From positions 62,001 through 126,000 of the forward strand of contig MU008150.1 of NCBI GenBank assembly GCA_010909165.1: DNA of 64,000 bases, written 5' to 3'. The DNA comes from Anthoceros angustus. Taxonomy: Eukaryota; Streptophyta; Anthocerotopsida; Anthocerotales; Anthocerotaceae. Below are positions 1-11,104 of the stretch, piece after piece. The notes under the pieces are model-generated. The model worked only from the letters and a program-made list of their open reading frames with translations, ran no database searches and was not told where the DNA came from. Position 1 is the first letter of the stretch, and each line of letters starts with the position of its first letter. The translations under genes and the position numbers were made by a program.

Positions 1-120
1 GCAGCACAACTGTGAGGCGAGCACAGCAGGCTGTGAAAGCCTATGAGCTTGTGAGGCGGGAGGCGACAACAGAGCTGTGAGGCGGCGGCTGTGAGCTGGT
101 GAGAGCTTGTGAGCACTGTG
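1..120. repeat. Degenerate GCTGTGAG / GCTTGTGAG repeats
   Basis: The stretch is made of irregular variants of GCTGTGAG, GCTTGTGAG and GAGGCGGC. The same pattern occupies 12,244-12,590, directly after the GTGTGAGT minisatellite. It probably descends from that minisatellite. Confidence 0.6.
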
Positions 121-1612
121 TGGAAGGAAAACCCGGGCTTGAGATTCACCCTCTAGTGGCCACATTTATCCACATGCTAAATACAATGGGTTTAGTCCCA
201 TGAGACTCTTGTTTGTCAGTCACCATCATCCAAGGCACAAACACACACCTCTTCACACCCCCAAGCTCCCTCACAATGGAGCAACCTCAACTCACTCCCA
301 TGAGACAGCGACCACGCCTCACCGTCTTGCTCAGTCAATCACCTTACCTACTAGCGACACCCTCGACTATAGGTCCACACGGTGGGTCGGTGAGCTACAT
401 GTAGGGACCCCCTCGTTGCAGCGCGACTTCACCACCCGTGATCTTCCACTATTCCTTTCCCATTGCCTTCCCACAATTGGCACATCCTCAACCACCAACT
501 CTCGGCGGCAGCGCGCCATGTTGCTCCATCGAATCGCCGCCTCGGGACCTACAACCAACAAACAATTGTAGGGCCTACCCTCCTACCACTTGTAGGAGAT
601 CTAGTGCATTGGTGGGCGGCACCCTCATTCCTACGTGGGAGAGACACCCTATCCCAGCATGCAGGCGCATCCTACCACGGTAGGGGTCGCGCACTGGCGG
701 TGACATAGTTACCTCGCCCTAGTTCAAGGCCTCTCCAACTTCCGGCCCCAGCGCTCCAACTACAACTGCGCCCACAAAACTCCACATTGGCGGCCCGACA
801 CCTCCCACCTTTGCTCAGATCTCGCTCCTACAGCGACATCCCTGTCATAGGTCCGCCCTATGATGGTCCACCGCATGCACATAGGGACCCCCTAGGGCAG
901 CGCGACTTCTCCACCCGTGATTTTGAGACCTTAGCCCGGCTTCCGGTCTCGGTTTGGTGCGGTTGGGACCCCTCCCTTGGGCTCGACTTGGGCCTTCTTC
1001 TTACTCCTAATCTCTACCTCCTCTACTCAACATTCGCTCCACATTCTCCTCAACACTCACCTCAACTCAACTCCTCATCCTCCTAATCTAACCTTACTTC
1101 AAGCCTAGCTCGCCCTTAGCTGGCGCAGTCTACCTACAAGCTAGCAAGTTCTTCCTTGGGCGGTTGCTATGAGTTTGCACCAGACGGTGAGAACCTCCGA
1201 GTCTTTCCTGTAGTCTACCCTCAAGCAGAGTTCCTTGGGCATCGCCACACCCAAAGCAAAGCAATTTCGCAACCATTCACAAGGAGCAACTGCGGGCGCC
1301 GAGGCGAGCCCTCATAGCGCCGACCATAAACTCCCTCTCTACGGACAACGCGTTAGCTTATGACGCACGAAATTCCTTCACAAGGCAAAGGACTCGCGAG
1401 TTTGGGAGGCGCAAGGCGTGATATTTTCTTCTCAAAACCTGCCTTATATAGGGCTCATATAAGGCCTCCCTTGGCCACACCTCTCCCTTACTTTTCCACT
1501 CGTTCTTCCTCAACCACTATAAACTATAGCGCCTAAAGCCAGCATTGAAGCTACTACTCCACTTGCTTCCGGCCATCATAACAACCAACATAGAATCCTC
1601 CCAAACTCCCTT
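121..1612. repeat. Unidentified repeat body, copy A
   Basis: This is non-coding as far as I can see and matches 12,590-14,169. A motif of the form TAGGTCC...TAGGGACCCCCT followed by GCGACTTC and CCACCC occurs twice (about 375-450 and 860-925). A TATATA-containing stretch near 1,443-1,465 could be a promoter of a retroelement terminal repeat. I could not identify primer-binding or polypurine sites, so I do not assign it to an LTR element. Confidence 0.45.
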
Positions 1613-1808
1613 AACATGATAATTTTTGAAGGGGTGAATAATCTCGAAGGGGTTTCATCGCAAATAATCTCTGAAGGGGGTTTTTGATGGGCCCTAAAAC
1701 AGCGTTTTGAAGGCATTGCGAAAAACAGCTCGAAAAAAGGTGTCATCCGGTAAAGTTACTACTTTCCATCCGGCAATGTTTGTGAATGGTGGTGAAACTC
1801 GAACCTAG

Positions 1809-3976
1809 AACACGATAATTTTTGAAGGGGGATATCTGACCTTGGTCATCACAACACCCACCTTGTCGAAGAACACCTTACCTAGAGCGACATATATGCC
1901 CTACTTTGATAATGCACACACCTTTACGAGGTCATACCGTGATAAAGAGCGCACTTTCAAGTGAACACCCTAGAATTGGAGCCACGATGGCGTGTGGGCC
2001 CGTCTGCGCTTTTGTAGAATGTTTAGAGGGCTGCCATTTTATATGTTTATTACAACCGAAAACTTTTACTTTGAAGTGGTGGAACACAATGAAAACAATC
2101 ACGTACTAGAGAGTCTCATTTTAATCGTAGTAAGAACATTGCAACAAACATTTGCTAAAGGAGGAGTGGTCATCGGCATCGACAATAGTCATTGAAGAGT
2201 GAGGCTGGCGACTCATCCATGCCTTGCATCGACCGAGTCGAGAACCACCGCCATATTAGGATGCGGTCCATATCGTCGCCTCAAAGTTATCGTTCTCCTC
2301 CATTGCTTGCGTCTTCAATAGTATCATTCACGGGCCCACCATCGGCGGTGTGGGCGCCCGCGAACATCTAGGGTTCTTGACCCTCATCCAAAAGGTCATG
2401 ATCGTAGTCTTCAACCTTCGGCACTCAATGCAACCACTTGGGCTTTAAGGCAATGCCGGTATAAAATGAACAAAGTTAGTTGCCCATGCGCCCATGCAAG
2501 CATCCTTAATATCAACAAAGTTGAGTTATTAAAAGATATGGGTTTTGAACCGGAACCTATTCATTACTTAACCTTTTTCCCAAACACTAGACCAACAATC
2601 CCAAGTTACTTGAGCCACTACATATAAATTTTGTTAAAGGCGGCCTATGAGGAGGCGTGGCGGCAGCCCCATACAGCATGGCGTGTTGGTAGAGGGGCGC
2701 CGGCCGGCGCCATGTAAGCGAGTGTGCTAGGGAGGCGCGGCGAGCAGGCGCACATGGGGAAGGTGTGCTAGGAGGAAGCCGGCCGGCGGCGCCCATGGCA
2801 GTGTGGGCGCCGGCCGGCCCATGCGCGGCGGCGTGTTGTTGGGGGCGCCGTGGCGGCGCCATGGCGAGTGTGCTAGGGCGGCCGGCCGGCGCCCATGACG
2901 AGGCATCTTGGGGAGGCACCGGCCGGTGGCGCCCTCTAGCTCCACCCGCTGCCGGCAGGTGGTGCTAAGGGCGCGGCCGGCGCCGCCCTCTGCCCACCGC
3001 CCGTGGGCCACCGGGGTGGCGTGTGGAGGCGCGGCGGCGGCGCCTCCTGTGAGGCTCACCGTGGGGTGGGCAAGCAGGTGGTGCGCCTGGCGGGCGCCGG
3101 CCGGCGGCGCCCTCCTCCACGCACCACCGGGCCCCGGGGTGGTGCGCGGATGAGGCGCCCGCGCCTCCACACGCGCCCGTGGGGCCTCTGGTGGTGCGCG
3201 TGGGCGCGGCGGCCGGCGCTCTCCCTCCACCACTTATGCCCGGGGTGGAGTGCGAGCAGGGCGCCGGCCCGGCACCCTCCCTCCGCGTGCCATTGTGGCC
3301 CTCCTTCCACGCACCCCACATGCGTGGCACTTCCATCGAAAATTCGGTGGGCTAACCTTAGAAGCAACCTTGGAATGAAGGCCAACCTTAGAAGCAAATG
3401 CGAAATCGAGCTGACATTTGGTCGGTCAGTGTAGAGGTACTCCTCGAAACATCTGTCACGGTGGACAAAAGCGATAAGGGATAAGCTCTGTGAGTTGCAT
3501 GGCTTAATACAACTGCGAGTCAAAGTGCGTGAAGATAATGATGACAATGGAGGAGAAAATTTGGACCAAGTGTGACGAAGGATTGAACTACGGGAATGAG
3601 TGGCGAAATCTCGTTTTTCGGGGTCCCGAGTTAATGTTGTAAAGTCAGTTCTTGATATTCTTGTGTTAGGGAAATACCACTGTGGCTTTTGTGGTGTCAT
3701 AACAAAACCATTTTCCTCCAAAAGCGAGTTCTGAGTCCCTTCCGTGAGCGGCCTTCCTCACCGTTCCTACTTTGCATTATTCCGTAGGTTCGAGTTTGTG
3801 ACCACCATTCGACAAACATTCTTTGGATGGAAAGTAGTAACTTTCTTGGGTGACACCTTTTTGAGTTGTTTTTCGCAATGCCTTCAAAGCAGCTTTTAGG
3901 GCCCATCAAAAACCCCTTCATAGATTATTTGGAAAACCCCTTGAGGATTATTCACCCCTTCAAAAATTATCATGTT
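1809..3976 (-). mobile_element. Inner AACAYGATA-family transposon, copy A
   Basis: The element runs from AACACGATAATTTTTGAAGG at 1,809 to its inverted counterpart ending CATGTT at 3,976. Both flanks are CTAG, a 4-bp target-site duplication. Its right arm (about 3,790-3,976) is the reverse complement of the outer element's left arm at 1,613-1,808, so it is the same family inserted in the opposite orientation. It contains a GC-rich palindromic array at 2,640-3,310. No reading frame resembling a transposase was seen. Confidence 0.75.
2640..3310. repeat. GC-rich palindromic array
   Basis: Imperfect tandem units of roughly 35-60 bp are built around GGCGCCGGCCGGCGCC-like palindromes. These alternate with GTGTGCTAGGG and GGTGGTGCGCGGATG-type spacers. 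The open frames through it on both strands are Pro/Ala/Arg-rich composition artefacts. Confidence 0.8.
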
Positions 3977-4400
3977 CTAGGGAATAATGCAAAGTAGGAG
4001 CAGTGGAAGGCCGTTCACTGGGAAAAGACATTGTAAACTCGGTTTTGGGAGAAAATGTGGTTTTGTTATGACACCACAAAAGCCGGACAGTAGTATTTCT
4101 AACGATAATCGACAACACTGTCTTCTAACATTTCGGCTTCACTCATCCCGGGTCGTCATGACTGTCCGGACTTCTCCGTTGTCATCACTCTCTTAGCGAC
4201 GCACTTCGAGCGCCACGCAACTGCGGCTTCCTCCGTCTTTTGTCCACCGCACTCTGATATTCGGAAAACCTCCCTCACTCGGCAAACCAACCTTCGTTCG
4301 ACGACTGTTCTAATATCATTCAGGTTACTCAGATCATTCAAGGTTGCTTCTAAGGTTAGCCTGAATTTTCGATGGAAGTGCCGCGTGCGATGCGTGGAAA
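3302..4400. repeat. Foldback region from head-to-head nesting, copy A
   Basis: Two nested inverted repeats are visible. A GGCACTTCCATCGAAAATTC-type arm at about 3,325-3,400 recurs inverted at about 4,330-4,400. A GGCTTTTGTGGTGTCATAAC arm at about 3,687 recurs inverted at about 4,066-4,085. The symmetry is explained by one family member inserted in reverse orientation into another. Confidence 0.7.
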
Positions 4401-5125
4401 GGGAACCTGACAAACGCAGCGGAGGACTCGACGGCCGGCGCCCTCCGCACCACCGTCGGGCGCGCGCTGGTGCAGTGGCGGATAGGGGCGTCCTCCTATC
4501 AGCGCACCACCCGTGAGTGGGCCTACGGGTGGCGGCGGGAGAGGCGCCGGCGTGCCCTCCTGCACCACTAACCGTATGTCCCTGGGTGGCGTGGAGGGGA
4601 GCCGTGCGGCCTCCCTCGCACCACCCGTCGAGGTTTTCGGGTGGTGCGGAGGATACAGCAGCGGCGGCCGCCCTCCGCGCACCCGCGTAGTACCTACGGG
4701 TAGTCTTGTGCGGATAGGGAGGCGGCCGGCCGGTGGCGCCCTCCCTCTGCACTCACCCGTCGATGGGCCTACGGGTGGTGTTTGGCGGGCGCCGGCCGCG
4801 CCCTGCGCGCGCACCACCGTTTGCCCACCCTCACGGTGCTTGGCGGCGTAGGGCGCCCTCCCTCACGCGCCCTCGTCGGTGGGCCTACGGGTGGTGCGGC
4901 GGAGGTGGCGGCCCCGGCAGCGCCCTCCCACCATGCCACTGCTCATGGGCGCCGGCCGGCGCCCTCCCTAACACCCACCCATGGGCGCCCGCCCGGCGCC
5001 CCAACCTGCCCATGGGCGCCGTGCGCCCCCTCCAACCGCCATACCTTGCCCATGGGCGGCCGGCCGGCGCCCTCTAACACTGCCCCTACCCATGGGCGGC
5101 CGGGTAGGCGCTCCCTCTCCTCAAG
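4400..5125. repeat. GC-rich palindromic array
   Basis: This is a second array, belonging to the outer transposon. Units alternate GCGCACCACCCGT, GGGCCTACGGGTGGTG and CCCATGGGCGCCGGCCGGCG. It matches 17,330-18,080. Confidence 0.8.
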
Positions 5126-5126
5126 T

Positions 5127-6190
5127 CTTTAAGAAAATGAATATTTAGCGGCTCAATGAATTTATAACTTGGGACCATTGGTCAAGTGTTTGGTGGAAAG
5201 AGTTCAATCTTCCTTTTCAGCTCACATTGCTTATGGCTCGACTCCATTACCTATCCTCCTTTACGAATTTGCAGCCTTTCCCTCGAACTTGATGGCCTTT
5301 TCGTCTCTCATCCTTTTCTTTACCGCCTCCACCTCCTTGATATTGCTAATCCCATTTTGGATCCCCTTACCTCCTCCTTGCCTTTAGGTCCTCCGCTCGC
5401 TCCAATCTTGACCCACAAGCTTCTTTTCTTTGGCTTTCTCAAGCTGCCAGCTTAGAAGATTCGAGTTTGAACCTTTTTCGACTCCTTGGCCTCTCCCTCC
5501 TCCCAACTCCCCTTTCTCACATCCCCCAACCACTCCATTCAGGCCCTTAAATTAAGATACCTTCGCCTCACTGGTCCCCTCTTTCCTTTTCCCCCCTCTC
5601 ACTTCTAGACTCCGCTTTTACAAAGGCAGGCTCAGAGTTAATCCTCCCTCAGTAAATTTCCTACCCGCCCTACCGTTCCCCCTTTCCTTCAAACTCCGCA
5701 CACTCATAGGTCAATTTCGTGTTAGCTCCCACCACCTCCAGTTGAGACCCGTTGGCTCAAGCCTACCCCTCCCAAGGCGATAGGATGCATGGTGTAGTAG
5801 GCTTTGCCGATATAGCGGTAGTGGAGTTTTTACAACGGACCTCTGTAGATTTTACAACAAACTTGCTTCATTGCAACGCATTCGATTTACAACGGACCCC
5901 TATCTCTACTCCCGAAACTTTACAACGAGAGCCTTTTACAACGGGTTTCGTTGTAAATGAAAAACTACTTTTAAACGAACCACATACACGGGGTCCATTT
6001 ACAACAAGGTCCGTTGTAAAGGTACATACTTATTACAGGCTCGTGCGAAGTTCACGATTACAACCATTCGATTAGGTTAATCATGGTTAACTAACGCCAA
6101 CTAGTTTGTGGTAATCGAATCACACTTCCTCTTTTATTGTCACGCCTATGCGATATTCGGTCTCGTTACTCTCTTCTTTTTGAATGTGCG
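5127..6190 (+). mobile_element. LINE 3'-end fragment, interrupted
   Basis: The sequence matches the C-terminal and 3' region of the LINE at 31,800-32,868 and the copy at 18,090-19,110. It corresponds to the part downstream of reverse transcriptase, including the segment that encodes a CxxC...H...C finger in better copies. It is broken at about 5,785-5,808 by a CACTA-like unit and resumes at about 6,112-6,190 (CACACTTCCTCTTTTATTG). No intact reading frame remains. Confidence 0.65.
5785..6112. mobile_element. CACTA-like subterminal-repeat unit
   Basis: About 330 bp are packed with TTTACAACGGACC, TTACAACAA and the inverse CCGTTGTAAA, the dense short direct and inverted repeats typical of CACTA (En/Spm) subterminal regions. 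It sits inside the LINE fragment. Near-identical copies begin at about 7,133, 7,973 and 8,821. Confidence 0.5.
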
Positions 6191-6658
6191 GGTTACATAC
6201 GTGACTCGCCTTCGTGGTTTCCACTGAAGGATAGGGTGCACTACACAATCCGACACATGTGCAACCCACTGCTGTCTGATTTTTGGGCACACTCTGATGC
6301 TGAAGTGCTTCTTATTGAAAGCACCTTACGTCAAACAATTTCAGGCCCATGGAGCTTTCATTGTATTGTAGCTCAGTTAGTGGCACCCGGCCTGAGGCAT
6401 TGGAAGAATAACTTGAGAAAGGAGGCTAGGCACTTCTTACATGGGAAGAAAGGGTGCGATAAGTATGTGCCCAAGAGCTTGAAGAAGGAGTATTGGGATG
6501 TTCTCTTGAAACAGGAGAAAGATAAAATTTGGATGGTGTTGTTGCACCAGTCAACAAAAGATTGCTGCAGTCGGAGGAAAAACGTCATTGGTAAGCCATA
6601 TTCTTGCTTTGGGTTTGGAGGTCAAAAGCAATTCATGGACAGTTCGAGCCAAGTTTGA
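6191..6658 (+). pseudogene. Possible CACTA-associated protein remnant
   Basis: An open frame without a clear own start (the upstream part is LINE sequence) encodes about 155 residues. A basic stretch with RHWKNNLRKEARHFL and a later W...L...RRKNVIGKP pattern is loosely like plant Transposase_24 / En-Spm-associated domains. It is followed by stops and then by the tandem units. The family assignment rests on weak pattern resemblance and on the CACTA-like surroundings. Confidence 0.3.
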
Positions 6659-6766
6659 TAGGCAAGCAACTTTAGAGGAGATCAAGGTTGGGATCTAGGC
6701 ATGGAAATTGGTTGAACAAGGCGAGAGCGCATTGGAAGGAGACTAAAACCACAATTCCATCCTTGG

Positions 6767-9240
6767 GTCCTCAAGTGGATTACGAAGGGAAAGTCGATAA
6801 AGGTGAATGTATGGAATCTATTGCATGAAGCGGGATATGAGAGTGCAGTGTGATGAGCAGTAATGGAGGCAATTACGAAGAAGAGGGTCCGGGATGAAGG
6901 TTTCATGGTGGAACATCTTCTTCCCGACGATTGAAAAAGGCTAAGAAAGCCTCACCATAGTTCGTCGACAATAGAGCTTGCACTTCCATGTAATTTCATG
7001 TAATCTTCAAGTAATTGTTGAAGTTCATCTCGTTATGTGGGCTTTGTTCATGCGTTGTATGTTTGTGAAAGAGGGTTGGCGGTTCTTTGTCAAATGGAGG
7101 CCTTGTGACAAACTAATCTACTACCGATTGTAGGATGCATGGTGTAGTAGGCTTTGCCGATATAGCGGTAGTGGAGTTTTTACAACAGACCTCAGATTTT
7201 ACAACAAACTTGCTTCATTGCAACGCATTCGATTTACAACGGACCCCTATCTCTACTCCGAAACTTTACAACGAGAGCCTTTTACAACGGGTTTCGTTTG
7301 AAAAACTACTTTTAAACGAACCACATACACGGGGTCCATTTACAACAAGGTCCGTTGTAAAGGTACATACTTATTACAGGCTCGTGCGAAGTTCACGATT
7401 ACAACCATTCGATTAGGTTAATCATGGTTAACTAACGCCAACTAGTTTGTGGTAATCGAATCCGATTAACTTGATTAATAAAGCTGGTCATGATAACTCT
7501 AGTATATTAACCATGGTTATTGAAGTTGTAAAATGCGTTGTAAGTGTACTCGGTTTTAAACCTCTTTTCTGTTGTACTATCTACTGTCCCATGATGGTTC
7601 TTCCATCCTTGGGTCCTCAAGTGGATTACGAAGGGAAAGTCGATAAAGGTAATATACGGAATCTATTGCATGAGCGGGATATGAGAGTGCAGTGTGATGA
7701 GCAGTGTAATGGAGGCAATTACGAAGAAGAGGGATGAAGGTTTCATGGTGGAACATCTTCTTCCCGACGATTGAAAAAGGCTAAGAAAGCCTCACCATAG
7801 TTGGTCGGACAATAGAGCTTGCACTTCCTGTAATTTCATGTAATCTTCAAGTAATTGTTGAAGTTCATCTCGTTATGTGGGCTTTGTTCATGCGGTATGT
7901 TTGTGAAAGAGGGTTGGCGGTTCTTTGTCAAATGGAGGCCGCTTGTGACAAACTAATCTACTACCGATTGTAGGATGCATGGTGTAGTAGGCTTTGCCGA
8001 TATAGCGGTAGTGGAGTTTTTACAACGGACCTCTGTAGATTTTACAACAAACTTGCTTCATTGCAACGCATTCGATTTACAACGGACCCCTATCTCTACT
8101 CCGAAACTTTACAGAGCCTTTTACAACGGGTTTCGTTGTAAAATGGCTTACTTTTAAACGAACCACAGTACACGTGGTCCATTTACAACAAGGTTGTAAA
8201 GGTACATACTTATTACAGGCTCGTGCGAAAGTTACGCAGCGATTACAACCATTCGATTAGGTTAATCATGGTTAACTAACGCCAACTAGTTTGTGGTAAT
8301 CGAATCCAGTTAACTTGATTAATAAAGCTGGTCATGATACTTAACTCTAGTATATTAACCATGGTTATTGAAGTTGTAAAATGCGTTGTAAGTGTACTCG
8401 GTTTTAAACCTCTTTTCTGTTGTACTATCTACTGTCCCATGATGGTTCTTCCATCCTTGGGTCCTCAAGTGGATTACGAAGGGAAAGTCGATAAAGGTAA
8501 TATACGGAATCTATTGCATGAGCGGGATATGAGAGTGCAGTGTGATGAGCAGTGTAATGGAGGCAATTACGAAGAAGAGGGATGAAGGTTTCATGGTGGA
8601 ACATCTTCTTCCCGACGATTGAAAAAGGCTAAGAAAGCCTCACCATAGTTGGTCGGACAATAGAGCTTGCACTTCCTGTAATTTCATGTAATCTTCAAGT
8701 AATTGTTGAAGTTCATCTCGTTATGTGGGCTTTGTTCATGCGGTATGTTTGTGAAAGAGGGTTGGCGGTTCTTTGTCAAATGGAGGCCGCTTGTGACAAA
8801 CTAATCTACTACCGATTGTAGGATGCATGGTGTAGTAGGCTTTGCCGATATAGCGGTAGTGGAGTTTTTACAACGGACCTCTGTAGATTTTACAACAAAC
8901 TTGCTTCATTGCAACGCATTCGATTACAACGGACCCCTATCTCTACTCCGAAACTTTACAGAGCCTTTTACAACGGGTTTCGTTGTAAAATGGCTTACTT
9001 TTAAACGAACCACAGTACACGTGGTCCATTTACAACAAGGTTGTAAAGGTACATACTTATTACAGGCTCGTGCGAAAGTTACGCGCGATTACAACCATTC
9101 GATTAGGTTAATCATGGTTAACTAACGCCAACTAGTTTGTGGTAATCGAATCCGATTAACTTGATTAATAAAGCTGGTCAAGATTTAACTCTAGTATATT
9201 AACCATGGTTATTGAAGTTGTAAAATGCGTTGTAAGTGTA
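6767..9240 (+). repeat. Tandem units of about 845 bp
   Basis: Three near-identical units and a partial one start at about 6,767, 7,597 and 8,446 at the CCATCCTTGGGTCCTCAAG landmark. Each holds a 330-bp TTACAAC-rich segment, a piece shared with the LINE 3' end (CGTTGTAAGTGTACTCGG onward), and a segment with short frames reading VDYEGKVDKGN. Small frames of 60-107 residues repeat with the units and are not convincing genes. The units probably arose by tandem duplication inside a CACTA-like element that had captured LINE sequence. Confidence 0.7.
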
Positions 9241-9492
9241 CCGTAGTAATGTCCGTAAAGGGGTTCCGTTGTAAAGTTTAACGAGTGTACGGACCACCAG
9301 TCAAGCCATACACCGTATGGGTTGGACAATACCGTATTCAATACATAATATAGCCCTCGATAATGCGTATATACTTTTACTATGGATATTACTAAGGTGT
9401 GTTTACTACGGGGGTTTTTACTACAGACTTAGTAAAGGCGTTGTAATGCCCGTTGTAATTTCCGTTGTAAAAGTATCCTTTTCCTAGTAGTG
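9241..9492 (-). mobile_element. CACTA-type element terminus
   Basis: The stretch has several CCGTTGTAAA-type subterminal repeats and ends CCTAGTAGTG at 9,483-9,492, the reverse complement of the CACTACTAGG terminus typical of plant CACTA elements. I could not find the partner CACTACTAGG end in the window, so the element's other boundary is unknown. Confidence 0.6.
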
Positions 9493-9493
9493 T

Positions 9494-11104
9494 CCAAGGA
9501 GTCCCAAAGGACGAGAAGGGTGAGGAGATGTTGATAGTAGTGACCCAAAAGTTCATCCAAGGGAAACTGCAGCTGAAAGATATAAGGACATTGATGTTGG
9601 CAACAGGAAGAAGATTAACCTTATCGAGCATGCTTTTAGAAAGGCTATGAAGTGTGCCACCTTCGCTGAAGTCACCAAACAGTTTCCCAAACATACCAAA
9701 GCCAAGGAACTGGCGAAATTTCAAACAGCATTCGCGACAATGGTAAGTGAATATTCAACTCTATATTGTCGCGGTCGGTAGCGCACTCTATGTGCCTGCC
9801 ACCGGCGGTCGAAGAACTGGTACCGGCGCGACTCTTCTTGTTTTATTCCCGTGGCTTGGTCGCGGCCAACCGGCACTCCACTACGTTCAAGTAGGTCTCG
9901 ACCAGTGTGTTCCCAAAACCATTTCGATTTTGTATATAGCGCGTAATTGGAAAATGCATGGAAGAAGGCGCAAGCGAATGGCGACAAGGACATGGATGCG
10001 GTGGCAGTTTCGAGTTAGGGTCTTGAGCAAAGTTACATACCAGGTAGTGCATCGCGATATTTTGGACATGAAAGGATTCTTGCCACCGAGGAGGTATACT
10101 CTTCTATCCTGCGACCTCCCTCGAGGGTTACAGTGACATGAGAATGACAAGTCGTTCGTTGAAGAAGAATTGAAAGAGCTCATCAGCTCTTTCAACGAGA
10201 AGACCACTAGCAATGTGTTCCGTATAGTTCTGATGCATGGAGTGGAGGGGGTGATTCAAGCTAGGGAGGCTTTGAGGTCGTGGTGTAGGAAAGGAGTCAT
10301 ACAAACCCTGGTATGGGAGAAAACTAACATCCCACCTAACAGTGGTGCTGTGAAACAGGGGAATACTTAACAGTGGGAAGCGCAGTGAAGATAGAGTCCA
10401 ATGTTGGAAACGCTCCTCTTTTCGCGAGGAAAGACAACAAACAGGTGCTCCCAAGAGTTATCCGACATGGAACTGTGGTGAAGAAGCTCATTTACCACAC
10501 TGGTTATAAGATGGTCGTATCTCCATATCAGAAACCTTTGGGCTTATTGGGCATGTTGGTGAACATGTTCTCCAACAAAGACGACTGGATTGTTGACGCC
10601 TGTGCAGGATCAGGGTCATTTTTGGTGGCAAGAATTCAGATTCAAAGGAACGTTGTGGCCATTGACAAAGACGCATGATGCTCAATGTATATGTTGCAAA
10701 GAGTCAACGGGTTGGAGCGGCTGCCGGATGAGTTCGAAGAAACAACAGCAGATAAGTTTTCGTGGGGCCCTGGAAAGTTTTGGGCAAAGAAGATCTGTGC
10801 AGACGGTGGCATTGATAGGAAAATGCAAGTGTATAGCTTGCTTGGAAAGAAGGGTCAGAATGAAGGACTCCACAGACCTCAGGACGGCCGGCCGGTTGAA
10901 GAGCTGTTAGCATTGACGATATGGGATGAAAACGGCACACTACCACCGCAGACAACAGAGGCTCCAGCGTTTTCTGTTTTGCAGGTTGAAGGTGATGACT
11001 TTGGTGACACGGAAAGGCAGACTTTGGAAAATGTAGAAACGGTGCCAGATTCAAAGGTTAATTTGGTTGAAGTAGATGATCCTTTGGGCAGTCAGGACTT
11101 GTAG
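9494..11104 (+). pseudogene. Decayed class-beta DNA amino-methyltransferase
   Basis: The conceptual product matches the layout of bacterial-type N4-cytosine/N6-adenine DNA methyltransferases. A segment reading VVHRDILDMKGF leads to CDLPRG (10,110-10,127), where the catalytic DPPY-type motif IV should stand. Next come VWEKTN, then QKPLGLL (motif X, 10,529-10,549) and DACAGSGS (SAM-binding motif I, 10,595-10,618), followed by VVAIDKDA. A likely intron starts at GTAAGT after about 9,739. Breaks are a frameshift near 9,610, an in-frame TGA at 10,134, a frameshift near 10,370 and an in-frame TGA at 10,676; the frame then continues to 11,104. Liverwort DN4MT1 proteins are an established land-plant example of such enzymes; kinship with them is inference. 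It abuts the CACTA terminus. Confidence 0.65.

Larger units (their letters stand above)
1..5807 (+). repeat. Copy A of a large duplicated block
   Basis: This block is repeated in the same order and orientation at about 12,300-18,760. Landmarks shared by both copies are the GCTGTGAG-type degenerate repeats, an unidentified 1.5-kb body, the AACAYGATA-ended transposons, two GC-rich palindromic arrays and a LINE 3' end. The copies differ by many short indels, often in GC-rich positions, and A lacks one roughly 330-bp internal duplication found in A'. The left edge of the window cuts copy A, so its true start is not visible. On the right it is interrupted by CACTA-like sequence near 5,785-5,808. 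It is either a segmental duplication or two copies of a large composite repeat. Confidence 0.85.
1613..5807 (+). mobile_element. Outer AACAYGATA-family transposon, copy A (right end lost)
   Basis: The left (alpha) end starts AACATGATAATTTTTGAAGG at 1,613 and carries spaced GAAGGGG subterminal motifs. The arm continues to CTAG at about 1,808, where an inner element of the same family is inserted, and resumes at 3,977. It is followed by a GGAAGTGCC-bearing stretch, a GC-rich array and a LINE 3' end. The right (beta) end seen in copy A' at 19,111-19,872 is missing here because CACTA-like sequence interrupts the block. No transposase reading frame is visible, so it is a non-autonomous and broken copy. 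Confidence 0.6.

Noticed and set aside
2587-5132. Several Pro/Ala/Gly/Arg-rich frames of 100-220 residues on both strands
   Set aside because: They run through GC-rich palindromic arrays and are not kept in frame between copies A and A'.
6767-9125. Repeated small frames of 60-107 residues
   Set aside because: They simply recur with the 845-bp tandem units, differ in frame and end between units, and show no domain.
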